Assembly (NCBI RefSeq): GCF_047238345.1
Contig: NZ_JBDFMQ010000001.1
Location: forward strand, 3,410,001-3,474,000
From: Shouchella sp047238345
GTDB lineage: Bacteria; Bacillota; Bacilli; Bacillales; Bacillaceae_D
Direction of reading: 5' to 3'
Length of the DNA: 64,000 bases
The notes beneath the pieces are model-generated. The model was given only the letters and a program-made list of their open reading frames with translations. It searched no databases and was not told the DNA's origin. The position numbers were made by a program, and so were the translations under genes. Below, piece after piece: positions 25,064 to 33,528 of the stretch (within the stretch, counting starts at the first letter, position 1; every line of letters starts with the position of its first letter).

Positions 25064-25678
25064 TTAAATGGAATGTACGCTTGTAATCATGAACGCTTTA
25101 GCGAACGAATCAAGTATGTGAATTAATCGCTTCGACATGCTGTCTGGGCTAAAAGGGTACCCTTTTTCAATCCAATCAAGCAATAAACCTGCTGTCCCGT
25201 GCGCCATGTACAACTTATGTGCATCATAGTTAATATCTCTGTTTGGGTTAACAGAAACAAGCTGAAAATGTTCTGATAACACCTCATAAATGGCTTGTGG
25301 CAAATCTCGATGCAAGCCTGGAAGTGTATCTTCAAGCAAATATAAATTGAAAAAGGGTTGATTGGCATAGATAAAGTGGGTCAATTCAAATGATGTCGCG
25401 TTCATTGACACCGTTATGATGCTCACACCCTCCTTATATTTGTTCATACTGGATTCTTTAATCTTGTTGTACATCTCTGTTTTTAGTTCATCTGCGAGAC
25501 AAAACTTATCCTGATAATACAGGTAAAAGGTTGTTCGGTTATAATCTGCTCTTTTTACAATGTCTGTTACGGAGACATGACTAAATCCATGTTCATGAAT
25601 TAATTGAATTAGTGCTTGCTTAAAATTAGTCTTTGTTCGTTCACTTTGTTTTGATGTTCGCCCTTGATGAAAGGTCAT
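25064..25678 (-). CDS. TetR-family regulator (DhaS-like)
   Basis: 204 residues with an N-terminal TetR helix-turn-helix (FKQALIQLIHEHGFSHVSVT, then IVKRADYNRTTFYLYYQDK, about 18-58) and a C-terminal ligand domain of the TetR_C_33/DhaS-like type. It is encoded between the acyl-CoA synthetase gene (same strand) and a divergent SDR gene and may control either. The inducer is unknown. Confidence 0.85.
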   Translation of the reverse strand: MTFHQGRTSKQSERTKTNFKQALIQLIHEHGFSHVSVTDIVKRADYNRTTFYLYYQDKFCLADELKTEMYNKIKESSMNKYKEGVSIITVSMNATSFELTHFIYANQPFFNLYLLEDTLPGLHRDLPQAIYEVLSEHFQLVSVNPNRDINYDAHKLYMAHGTAGLLLDWIEKGYPFSPDSMSKRLIHILDSFAKAFMITSVHSI

Positions 25679-25842
25679 GTATGTTTCCTCCAGAAATCTA
25701 CATAATAATAAAAGGTGTTGATTCTATCGACAGTTTCGGAAGGATTAACGATTGTCGCCCACCATGAATCCGTTTACACTTTGAGTAGAAATCAGGTACC
25801 TTAAGCTTTTCTATTATAGCATCACTGAAAGGAGACGATTTT

Positions 25843-26625
25843 ATGAATCGTTTTGAAGAAAAAGTTGTTATTATTACAGGTGGTGGTTCCGGCCTAGGGA
25901 GAGCAGCTGCGAAACAAATTGCCTCTGAAGGTGCAAAACTTGTTCTCGTTGATTTAAATATGGAAGGGCTTGAGGAAACGAAGCAAGCCATTTTGGAAGA
26001 CACACCTCAAGCGATAATGGAACTTGTTGAAGCCAACGTGACCAAAGAAGAAGATGTGAAACACTATGTTCAGTTTACAAAAGATACATTTGGTAAAATT
26101 GACGCGTTTTTCAACAACGCTGGGGTTGAAGGCAAACAAAACCTTACGGAAGATTACGGCATAGAAGAATTTCAAAAAGTCGTTGATGTAAACTTAAATG
26201 GTGTATTTTATGGAATGAAACATGTTTTAAAAGTCATGAAAGAACAAGGATCTGGTTCAGTTGTAAATACTGCATCTGTCGGCGGAATTCGTGGTGTTGG
26301 AAATCAATCTGGATATGCGGCTAGTAAGCATGGTGTTGTTGGCTTAACCAAGAACTCAGGTATTGAGTACGGTCAGTTTGGCGTCAGCGTAAAGGCAATT
26401 GCTCCAGGCGCTATTATGACCGCAATGGTCGAAGGATCTCTCCGTCAAATGGGTGGCGATAACTGGGAAGAGTCTGGGAAAGAGTTTGTAAAAGCAAACC
26501 CTATGCTACGTTTCGGGAAGCCAGAGGAAGTTGGTTACCTTGTTGCCTTCTTATTGTCATACCAAGCAGACTTTATTAACGCGACCGTTGTACCGATTGA
26601 TGGTGGTCAGTCGTATAAATATTAA
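25843..26625 (+). CDS. Short-chain dehydrogenase/reductase
   Basis: A 260-residue classical SDR. The NAD(P) loop is VIITGGGSGLGRAAA (about 9-23), the NNAG motif is in FFNNAGVEG (about 88-96), and the catalytic Ser...YxxxK appear as SVVNTASVGG and SGYAASKHGVVG (about 140-168). SD AAAGGAG lies upstream. An acidic residue after beta-2 (LVLVDLN) favours NAD. The substrate is unknown. It is divergent from the TetR gene. Confidence 0.9.
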   Translation: MNRFEEKVVIITGGGSGLGRAAAKQIASEGAKLVLVDLNMEGLEETKQAILEDTPQAIMELVEANVTKEEDVKHYVQFTKDTFGKIDAFFNNAGVEGKQNLTEDYGIEEFQKVVDVNLNGVFYGMKHVLKVMKEQGSGSVVNTASVGGIRGVGNQSGYAASKHGVVGLTKNSGIEYGQFGVSVKAIAPGAIMTAMVEGSLRQMGGDNWEESGKEFVKANPMLRFGKPEEVGYLVAFLLSYQADFINATVVPIDGGQSYKY

Positions 26626-26630
26626 TACTG

Positions 26631-26661
26631 GAACGGGCCACTGATACGTGGTTCGTTTTTT
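26631..26661 (+). terminator. Terminator of the SDR gene
   Basis: GAACGGGCCAC and GTGGTTC form a short stem with a bulge, followed by GTTTTTT, six bases after the SDR stop. Confidence 0.5.
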
Positions 26662-26960
26662 CATTAATATCGTTAGCTCTATCCAGTAATCGTAGTATGT
26701 AAATAACTGAAACAGTGAGGTGCTAATCATGATTAAAACAATTGGTTGCATTCTTAACGTTAAATACGGTACTCGACCTATTTCACCCTAACCTATAAGA
26801 GACGCAAGTTTGGATAAACACCACTCATCTGGTTACGTTGACAATGATCAATCAGAGCAACTGGATTATCTCAGGTTTGATGATTCCCACTGATTTGATG
26901 AAACGACCGTCCGACTGCCACGATTTCAAGGGTGGATTCATATGGAGATGGCCTAAACCC
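26662..26960. other. Intergenic region, one weak 20-codon ORF
   Basis: The only ORF with a ribosome site is ATG 26729-26791 (GTGAGGTG upstream), MIKTIGCILNVKYGTRPISP. It is too short and featureless to call. The rest lies downstream of the response regulator stop and shows no terminator I can support. Confidence 0.3.
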
Positions 26961-27635
26961 TCACGCCCTCTTCCAATATTTCCGCTCTGGACGTCCGACG
27001 ATTCCGTATTCCAATTCGGCTTTCGCTTCATCAATGGAAATTAAGTATTCCAAATAGCGGCGGGACGTGGTTCTGGAAGCACCAAATTTTTTGCCGAGTG
27101 CTTCCGCCGTAATGCCTTCCTGTTGGTCGTTAAGAAGCTGGCGCACTTTTTCTAACGTTAATCGGTCAATCCCTTTAGGAAGTTCCTCTCCTTTATCGCC
27201 ACTTTCCTTAACACGTAGAAAAAAAGTATCAGCAATGGATTGTGTAATGCGCGTGGTATGGGTTAGTTTTTTTCGCTGTTCACTTGCTTTTTCGATGGCT
27301 TCTTTTAGTCTTTCAAATGCAATCGGCTTAATGAGATAGTCGACTACGCCATGGTGAAGCGCCTCAGTAAAGATGTCTTTCTCTGTAGCGGCTGTAATGA
27401 ATATCACTTGCACATGTGGAGCAACTTCATACAATTGTTCGAGCACATCAACACCAAGCTGGTCTGGCAAATAAACATCCAGCAAGACCAGGTCAGGTTG
27501 ATGTTGATCCACAAGACGGATGGTTTCACTTGCGGACTGCGCTTTTGCAATGACATGCACACCTTGTAGTTGTTGTAAGAACTTTTCATGGATATCGGCT
27601 ACATGATAATCATCTTCGGCAATCATAATGTTCAC
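26961..27635 (-). CDS. CitB/DctR-type response regulator
   Basis: A 224-residue two-component regulator. The receiver domain has the acidic pair AEDDYH (about 6-11), phospho-Asp in LVLLDVYLPD (about 50-59), and the conserved Thr and Lys (FITAATE, YLIKPIAFERL). The C-terminus (about 155-215) is the winged-helix type of the CitB/DcuR/MalR family. Its start overlaps the kinase stop by four bases. In this family it activates carboxylate transport genes; the tctCBA operon 4 kb away is the obvious candidate target (inference). Confidence 0.92.
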   Translation of the reverse strand: MNIMIAEDDYHVADIHEKFLQQLQGVHVIAKAQSASETIRLVDQHQPDLVLLDVYLPDQLGVDVLEQLYEVAPHVQVIFITAATEKDIFTEALHHGVVDYLIKPIAFERLKEAIEKASEQRKKLTHTTRITQSIADTFFLRVKESGDKGEELPKGIDRLTLEKVRQLLNDQQEGITAEALGKKFGASRTTSRRYLEYLISIDEAKAELEYGIVGRPERKYWKRA

Positions 27636-29227
27636 GTTGTACCCCCACCTGTCTTTTTTGGAATATATATGCTGACAATTGTCCCTGTTGGTTGATTGTG
27701 CTCCATTTCAAGCGTGCCTTTTAATTCTGCTAACGCAGCTTTTACTAACGCTAGCCCATAACCTCGTCTGCCATGTTTCGTCGTGATCCCTTGTTCAAAT
27801 AATTGCGCTTCTATTGACTCATCAATCCCTTGTCCATTGTCAGCAACTTCCACAACAAGCTCATTCCCTAAGTCTGTTAAAAAAATGTCCACTTTAGCCG
27901 ATTCTTTCCCCATCACCGCATCAAATGCATTATCAATGATATTTCCAATAATCGTTACGAGAGGTGCGGCGGCGTCCGATGGCCACTGCCATTCCACTGT
28001 ACTCGCTGAATCAATGGTGAACGTCACTTTTTTCTCAGATGCCTTCGACCGTTTCCCTATGAGCATCGCTTGAATCGTCGGATCATGAATTTGTTCAAAT
28101 ACGATTCGATCCCCACGTGTCTGCGTGCCTGTCTCTTCTTCAATAAAAGCGATGGCTTCTTCGTGATAGCCAAGCTGAAGATAGCCCGAGATTGCATATA
28201 GTTTGTTCGTATATTCATGGGTTTGGGCGCGTAGATCTTTTGAATATTGTTGAATTTCCGAGAGCGCATTAACCAATTCTTGCAACTCTGTTCGCTTTTG
28301 AAACCGCGCGACCTTTCCAGCATATTGTCCATCTTCGTTTATCGTCTGATAATGCACGATCAATCGTTTTTCCTGATACGTCATTTCATTTTGCCCAGAC
28401 GTCTGATCATGTTTTAAGACAGCTGCCATCTCTGAATGAGGTAACACCTTATCGATCTTTTTGCCAATTGCGTTATCAGAAAGTTGAAGAACGTCTTTGG
28501 CAATCGCATTCAACAGCGTTACTCGCCCTTCTTGATCCGTCGCAATTAAGCCTTCACTAACCGCTTCAATGACGGCGTGTCGCTCTTTATAGAGGCGGGC
28601 AATTTGGAACGGCTCCAATCCAAAAGTGTCTCGCCGAATGCTCCGTGCCAATGCACCGCTTCCAATTAACCCGATTAAAAAAATGATCACAATCGCCGTA
28701 CAAAAGATCACAAATCCTTTTAAAAATGTTGAATTGATATATTCAATCATATAGCCAACCGAGACAACACCAATAATCGTCCCGTCCTCTGCCCGTACAG
28801 GTGTCTTCCCTCGAACTGCTTCACCGAGAGAACCTACCGCAACAGACGTATAGCTTCTACCATATAGAAGAGCGTCATCGTTATCACCACCGACCATGTG
28901 TTGGCCGACTTGATCTTGATTCGGGTGCGTCATTCGAACGCCATCCGTATCACCGATGACAATATATTCTGCATTCGCATTGGCTTCTATCGTATCAATG
29001 AGCGTTTGCAACGCAGCTTCATCACCGTTTCCTAATAACACTTGCCTCACTTCAGGAATTTCCGCCACAGTGAGAGCCGTCGTTAGCGCTTGTTCGCCGA
29101 TTAAATTCCTTGCTTGCTCTCGCTCTAAATAAACATATACAACGGTTACGAGCAAGATAATTAATGTAATTAACGCAATGACATATCGACTAAATTTCCG
29201 CTCCAACGTCTTTCTTTTTTTCATCAT
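27632..29227 (-). CDS. CitA/DcuS/MalK-type sensor histidine kinase
   Basis: A 531-residue membrane kinase. Two membrane segments (about 13-33 and 172-195) flank an extracellular sCache/PAS sensor domain with the family phrase RMTHPNQDQVGQHMVGGD. A cytoplasmic PAS (about 215-310), a SpoB-like helical phospho-acceptor region with LRAQTHEYTNKLYAISGYLQ (H about 343) and a HATPase domain (NIIDNAFDAVMG, DNGQGID, GRRGYGLALVKAAL) follow. Members sense citrate, malate or other C4/C6 acids outside the cell. It is first in the two-gene operon. Confidence 0.93.
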   Translation of the reverse strand: MMKKRKTLERKFSRYVIALITLIILLVTVVYVYLEREQARNLIGEQALTTALTVAEIPEVRQVLLGNGDEAALQTLIDTIEANANAEYIVIGDTDGVRMTHPNQDQVGQHMVGGDNDDALLYGRSYTSVAVGSLGEAVRGKTPVRAEDGTIIGVVSVGYMIEYINSTFLKGFVIFCTAIVIIFLIGLIGSGALARSIRRDTFGLEPFQIARLYKERHAVIEAVSEGLIATDQEGRVTLLNAIAKDVLQLSDNAIGKKIDKVLPHSEMAAVLKHDQTSGQNEMTYQEKRLIVHYQTINEDGQYAGKVARFQKRTELQELVNALSEIQQYSKDLRAQTHEYTNKLYAISGYLQLGYHEEAIAFIEEETGTQTRGDRIVFEQIHDPTIQAMLIGKRSKASEKKVTFTIDSASTVEWQWPSDAAAPLVTIIGNIIDNAFDAVMGKESAKVDIFLTDLGNELVVEVADNGQGIDESIEAQLFEQGITTKHGRRGYGLALVKAALAELKGTLEMEHNQPTGTIVSIYIPKKTGGGTT

Positions 29228-29378
29228 ATTGCCACCTGATGTCTCTTTAAAAGATTAGGTTCCGCTTACATTTTGTTCATTTTATTCTAACATGGTTTTG
29301 AAACACATCGCGTTATAAATTTCCATCAAAAAAATACTCTCCTATTCGTCGCAACGTTCGAACAGAAAAGTATTACTC

Positions 29379-29486
29379 TTAAAAAATGATATCTCTCATG
29401 ACATCAACTAGTGCAAACCCTAAAATCCATAACAGGAGTGAGAGAGGGATTGCAAAGAGCATTCCTCTTATCAATCCATTTCTCAT
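29379..29486 (-). CDS. Small membrane peptide, 35 residues
   Basis: ATG 29486 follows GGAGGCGTGTTC, an ideal Shine-Dalgarno. The product contains GMLFAIPLSLLLWILGFALV, a single membrane helix with a basic N-terminus, and ends VMRDIIF. No family recognised. It lies alone between the PAP2 gene and the kinase gene. Confidence 0.55.
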   Translation of the reverse strand: MRNGLIRGMLFAIPLSLLLWILGFALVDVMRDIIF

Positions 29487-29533
29487 GAACACGCCTCCTC
29501 TGTCCATCACGTTTCACCACGGTCGCCCATTTA

Positions 29534-30094
29534 TTAATAGTGAATTTCTTTCGATCCTCTTCTCGATTGTTGTTTTTCTTTTTGTCTAAATAACCGGTTG
29601 TAGAGCAACTTTAACAAGCTTACAACTACTAGCGCGATCACGAATCCACCTAGTACATCTGATGGATAATGGTGACCTAAGAAAATACGCGAGAATCCAA
29701 TAAACGTTGCGAGCACAAGTAAAACCGTCCCCACTTTTTTATGAAATAGAAAAATCGACAAAGCAATCGTAAAAGCAGCCAGCGTATGGTTTGATGGAAA
29801 ACTGGATGCTGTATTATGAGCAATAATGAGATTGACATCATGCTCTAAAAAGGGGCGGGGTCGGTATGTAAGTCCTTTAATAAGATAGCCAATTCCCATA
29901 GATATTCCAGTCGCTACAATGGTGAAAAACGCAGTTCGTAAAGCGTTTCGTGATCTAAAACCAAGAATCATGAACGTCACCACCGCGATCGCTAGTGCAA
30001 TCGTGACATATTCAGAGCTCCACACCATTAACGTATCGAGGAATTCACTCTCTCCAGACAAATTATTAATCTTTCTAAAAATCGTATAGTCCAT
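29534..30094 (-). CDS. PAP2-family phosphatase, BcrC-like undecaprenyl-pyrophosphatase
   Basis: A 186-residue membrane phosphatase with five to six helices and the full three-part PAP2 motif: KGLTYRPRPF (about 68-77), SFPSNHT (about 96-102) and SRIFLGHHYPSDVLGG (about 134-149). BcrC-type members recycle undecaprenyl-PP to the monophosphate at the outer face of the membrane, feeding peptidoglycan and teichoic acid synthesis and giving some bacitracin tolerance. Substrate assignment rests on size and motif similarity; a lipid phosphate phosphatase is possible. Confidence 0.85.
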   Translation of the reverse strand: MDYTIFRKINNLSGESEFLDTLMVWSSEYVTIALAIAVVTFMILGFRSRNALRTAFFTIVATGISMGIGYLIKGLTYRPRPFLEHDVNLIIAHNTASSFPSNHTLAAFTIALSIFLFHKKVGTVLLVLATFIGFSRIFLGHHYPSDVLGGFVIALVVVSLLKLLYNRLFRQKEKQQSRRGSKEIHY

Positions 30095-30280
30095 CTTGCT
30101 CTCCTTCTAGTATGCAAAGCGTTATACTCAAATCGTAGCACTAGTTATTTTTGAAAGGAAGTTAAAAGATACGGAGATAATATGTGAAAATAAGAGCGAA
30201 ACGAGGAATCCTTCCTACCACACAGTTCCATCTCTTTGATATACTTTCATTACGCAATACGACTCAACCGTTAAAAAGGT

Positions 30281-30478
30281 GTGTTTACAATCGGTACATT
30301 AATCATGTTATTCGCTATTGCGATCATCGGCATTCTCTTCTTAATCGTATCTTTTACAAATGGCTCCAACCCACATACTCAAGTCGAAACCTATGAATTG
30401 CTTTATTTATTACCACTAGTTCCAATTTTGATTTACCTTGCTTGGATTGTGATTCGCGACCAAAAAGGAGACAAATAA
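30281..30478 (+). CDS. Small two-helix membrane protein
   Basis: Up to 65 residues. The start is uncertain: GTG 30281 has AAAAGG immediately before it, and ATG 30305 has no clear ribosome site. Two hydrophobic segments (LIMLFAIAIIGILFLIV and LLPLVPILIYLAWIVI) are joined by a short polar loop and followed by RDQKGDK. No family recognised. The alpha/beta hydrolase gene follows after 20 bases. Confidence 0.55.
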   Translation: MFTIGTLIMLFAIAIIGILFLIVSFTNGSNPHTQVETYELLYLLPLVPILIYLAWIVIRDQKGDK

Positions 30479-30499
30479 CGAATGGAGGAGGCGTTACGG

Positions 30500-31123
30500 A
30501 TGAACATTTTTATTCATGGCCTTGGTCAAGATGCTTCTAGCTGGACAACTACAAGAAGACACCTCTCAACAAAGGATCATAGTGAAAGCGTTCACCTTCC
30601 TGATCTCGTTCACAATCAAGAAGTCATTTACCACGAGCTTTACCATCAATTTACAAGGTATTGTCAACACTATGATCAGCCACTCCATTTAACCGGTTTA
30701 TCGTTAGGCGGTATACTGGCTTTGAATTTTGCAATCGAGAATCCTGAAAAAGTTGCGACTTTATGTTTGATTGCCACACAAGATAAGATGCCTAAAACTT
30801 TACTCAATCTGCAATCGCACGTCTTTAAATGGTTACCAAATCGCTCATTTTCACAAATGGGTTTTACGAAAAATCAGTTTATCTCTTTAACTCGTTCAAT
30901 GGGTCATCTTAATTTTCGAGATGACTTAAATAAAGTGGCTTGTCCCACTATCATCATTTGTGGGAGTCAAGACATCGTAAACAAAAAAGCTTCCTATCGA
31001 TTAAAGAAAGGCATCCCTAAAGCCAGTATGGTCTTGATTGATCGTGCGGGGCATGAAGTTAACCAGCACCAACCCCTGTCACTTGCGAGTATCCTTCATA
31101 ACTTCTACCAATCAAATGCTTGA
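30500..31123 (+). CDS. Alpha/beta hydrolase
   Basis: About 207 residues from ATG 30500 (SD GGAGGAGG). The full catalytic triad is visible: nucleophile Ser in LTGLSLGGILAL (about 72-83), Asp in ICGSQDIVN (about 154-162) and His in DRAGHEVN (about 180-187). An oxyanion HGLGQD lies near residue 6. The lid is small. It is probably an esterase or carboxylesterase-like enzyme; the substrate is unknown. Confidence 0.85.
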   Translation: MNIFIHGLGQDASSWTTTRRHLSTKDHSESVHLPDLVHNQEVIYHELYHQFTRYCQHYDQPLHLTGLSLGGILALNFAIENPEKVATLCLIATQDKMPKTLLNLQSHVFKWLPNRSFSQMGFTKNQFISLTRSMGHLNFRDDLNKVACPTIIICGSQDIVNKKASYRLKKGIPKASMVLIDRAGHEVNQHQPLSLASILHNFYQSNA

Positions 31124-31137
31124 TTCTACTGAAAAAA

Positions 31138-31162
31138 GGTTTGGGTGTCATACACCCAAACC
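31138..31162. terminator. Bidirectional terminator
   Basis: A perfect 11-bp stem GGTTTGGGTGT / ACACCCAAACC with a 3-base loop, A-run on the left, between convergent hydrolase and YusW-like genes. Confidence 0.9.
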
Positions 31163-31174
31163 CTCTAGTTCACG

Positions 31175-31708
31175 TTATTCTTGTTCGTCTTCTGCCTCAA
31201 CTTCATCGTCGTTGAAGAATTCTACTTCTACTTCAAGCTCACTGTACGTTTCATCGAGCATGAATGCATCGATGCTTGCTTGAATTAATTCATCTTCCGT
31301 TGATTGCTCATCAATTTCGAGTTGAGTAAGCATTGGCTCAAGTTCTGAAAGGGCTTCTTCTCCCTCTAGCTGTACCTGTGCACCATCTCTTGTATCTTCA
31401 ATCTCCGCTTGAGGTTGACCGTTGTTATAGTCATATTGAACGTCATATTCTTCATTATCGTACTCTACTTCAAGCTCAAACTCAGCAAAGTTTAACTCTT
31501 CATACCATGCAGGATCGGCACCTTCATCTGTTTCTGTACCTTCGTCCTGGTCAGTGTCACCGTTTGTTGTATCATCCGTCGTGTTATTTTCTGTTGCTTC
31601 ATTGGTTGTATCTTCACCGTTCGTTGATGTCTCTTCTTCGCCATTTCCGCATGCCGCAAGCGTCAAAGCCATAGCTGTTGTTAATCCAACCAATCCGTAT
31701 TTCTTCAT
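31175..31708 (-). CDS. YusW-like lipoprotein
   Basis: A 177-residue lipoprotein with lipobox LTLAAC (Cys about 20), a Thr/Asp/Glu-rich linker (about 22-75) and a YusW-like domain (about 78-165: LNFAEFELEVEYDNEEYDVQ, then QPQAEIED). The acidic character fits an extracellular protein of an alkaliphile-type bacillus. Function of the family is unknown. Monocistronic, with its own terminator. Confidence 0.75.
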   Translation of the reverse strand: MKKYGLVGLTTAMALTLAACGNGEEETSTNGEDTTNEATENNTTDDTTNGDTDQDEGTETDEGADPAWYEELNFAEFELEVEYDNEEYDVQYDYNNGQPQAEIEDTRDGAQVQLEGEEALSELEPMLTQLEIDEQSTEDELIQASIDAFMLDETYSELEVEVEFFNDDEVEAEDEQE

Positions 31709-31803
31709 CTTAAATAACCCTCCAAAAAAAGTGTCTCCTCCTCTCTACCTGCTCGATAAATCCATTAAACATCCTGGAAAATATTCTTTTTATTACCAGT
31801 TTT

Positions 31804-33528
31804 CTATCCTTTTACCTTTTGCGCTTCTCTATACGTACGCCAGCTACCATAAGCCGTAAGATCCGTAGCATGCTCCACTGCATTTGCCTCACAAAGGAAT
31901 CCGACGACGGTTCTTCCGTCCACTAGTTGTATCGTTCCTAATCCTAAAGGAGCTGGAATCATGGATAAGAATGACCCAATTTGATTTGTCGGCATTTCCC
32001 ATACCTCCACTTCGATCGACTCGCCACTCTCCTCACGTACGAGTCCTGGCTTTGCTGGATCTGTCGGGAGCTGGTATAAACGATAGGTAGGTGCGGTACG
32101 AGTTGTCTCGATAAATTTCGCTTGATGTGCGTGCATCTGCCACTCTAATGGAAAACCCTGCATATGCAGCCCACAGACAGCGATGTGCGTTGATTCATTG
32201 TTCGTCGTGAATGCCTCTGCAGCACCAACGATTAAATCTTCGCAATGATGCAGCGCGAAGAACGAAATGCCGAATGGGAAATCGTTTGTTGTCTTTCCAG
32301 CAGGTGCTGCTAGCGCACATAAATCAAGCAAATTGCAATGGTTTGTATAGAGCCCCATCTGACTGTTTGTATGAATAGGATCTTCACGCACTTGTTCCCG
32401 CGAATACGTTCCTCCATTTGTCGGCATAACCAGGACCGATTCTTCATCTAGCACTCTTTCAACTTGACGCTTTATGGCCTGCAGACGATGCTGAGCACTA
32501 AATAGATGCGCTGCATCAAACTGAGGGTTTTTTGCTGTCTCGATGACTTGTTTTGTTACAGGAAACACATCTTCTGGATGCTCGTCAATGAAATCTCCAA
32601 CTGCCGCCCACCGCTCTGCGACGAGAGGTCCTTCATATAAAAGCGCAGATGCTTCAAACAACTGTGCAGGGTCAAACGTTTCCACTTTCCCTAAATGACG
32701 TAATTTCTGCACAGCATCGGCCCAGCTTTGCTTAAATCCATGTTTATCTAGACCAAAGAACATCAGACTTTCTTCTTCTGGAACCAAATATCGCGTAGGC
32801 GCCGATGATTTTAATGGTAGATGGTTTTTAGAATAAGGGTCCTTCACGTCGAACCCACGAACAACCGCATCTACTTGTTTCATCTCTTTAATCGTATGCG
32901 TAAAAACGGTTACGCAATCAATGCTTTCACAAGCCGGCACAACACCAGCTGTTGACCATGCGCCGAGACTTGGTTTGAACCCATAGAGACCGTGTAAGCT
33001 TGCGGGTACACGTCCAGACCCTGCTGTATCGGTGCCCAAAGCGAACGGAACAAGCCCGAGTGCGACTGCTACAGCTGACCCTGAACTAGATCCACCACTT
33101 ATATAGTCTGGTTCATAGGCGTGTTTTGTTTCTCCATAGGGGCTACGCGTGCCAACAAGTCCAGTCGCAAACTGATCTAAATTGGTTTTCCCTACTGGAA
33201 TAGCACCTGCGTTGATCAAACGTTGAATGGTTGTGGCTGTCTCATCTGGAAAATATGCGTACGCCTCACAACCTGCTGTCGTACGAAAAGACAACACATC
33301 CATATTATCTTTAACCGCAAACGGAATGCCCCAAAGCGGTGCGTCCTTTGATATATAGGCTAACTGCTGAAGAAAAGGCTTAATCCTCTCAAGCGTTGGC
33401 GGCGTAATCCAGACGTTGTAATCTGACGTTTCCTCACTTTTCGCAATGAGCTCAGTTATGACGTCTTCCGGGGTGCTCCTTCCCTCTCGATACGCGCACG
33501 TTAATTGTTCGATCGTCATTTTTCTCAT
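31804..33528 (-). CDS. atzF: Allophanate hydrolase
   Basis: A 574-residue two-domain enzyme. The amidase-signature domain (about 1-440) has the Ser-cisSer-Lys triad: Lys in GIPFAVKDNMD (about 66-76) and the serines in YISGGSSSGSAVAVALG (about 141-157). The C-terminal domain (about 455-570, PLGLGTIQLVDGRTVVGFLC) decarboxylates the intermediate. Together they turn allophanate into ammonia and CO2. Its start overlaps the carboxylase stop by 4 bases. It is last in the riboswitch-controlled operon, so allophanate is probably supplied from carboxyguanidine rather than urea. Confidence 0.93.
   Translation of the reverse strand: MRKMTIEQLTCAYREGRSTPEDVITELIAKSEETSDYNVWITPPTLERIKPFLQQLAYISKDAPLWGIPFAVKDNMDVLSFRTTAGCEAYAYFPDETATTIQRLINAGAIPVGKTNLDQFATGLVGTRSPYGETKHAYEPDYISGGSSSGSAVAVALGLVPFALGTDTAGSGRVPASLHGLYGFKPSLGAWSTAGVVPACESIDCVTVFTHTIKEMKQVDAVVRGFDVKDPYSKNHLPLKSSAPTRYLVPEEESLMFFGLDKHGFKQSWADAVQKLRHLGKVETFDPAQLFEASALLYEGPLVAERWAAVGDFIDEHPEDVFPVTKQVIETAKNPQFDAAHLFSAQHRLQAIKRQVERVLDEESVLVMPTNGGTYSREQVREDPIHTNSQMGLYTNHCNLLDLCALAAPAGKTTNDFPFGISFFALHHCEDLIVGAAEAFTTNNESTHIAVCGLHMQGFPLEWQMHAHQAKFIETTRTAPTYRLYQLPTDPAKPGLVREESGESIEVEVWEMPTNQIGSFLSMIPAPLGLGTIQLVDGRTVVGFLCEANAVEHATDLTAYGSWRTYREAQKVKG

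Noticed and set aside
26729..26791. A 20-codon ORF with a ribosome site (MIKTIGCILNVKYGTRPISP)
   Set aside because: Too short, no hydrophobic or domain signal, no terminator; may be chance.
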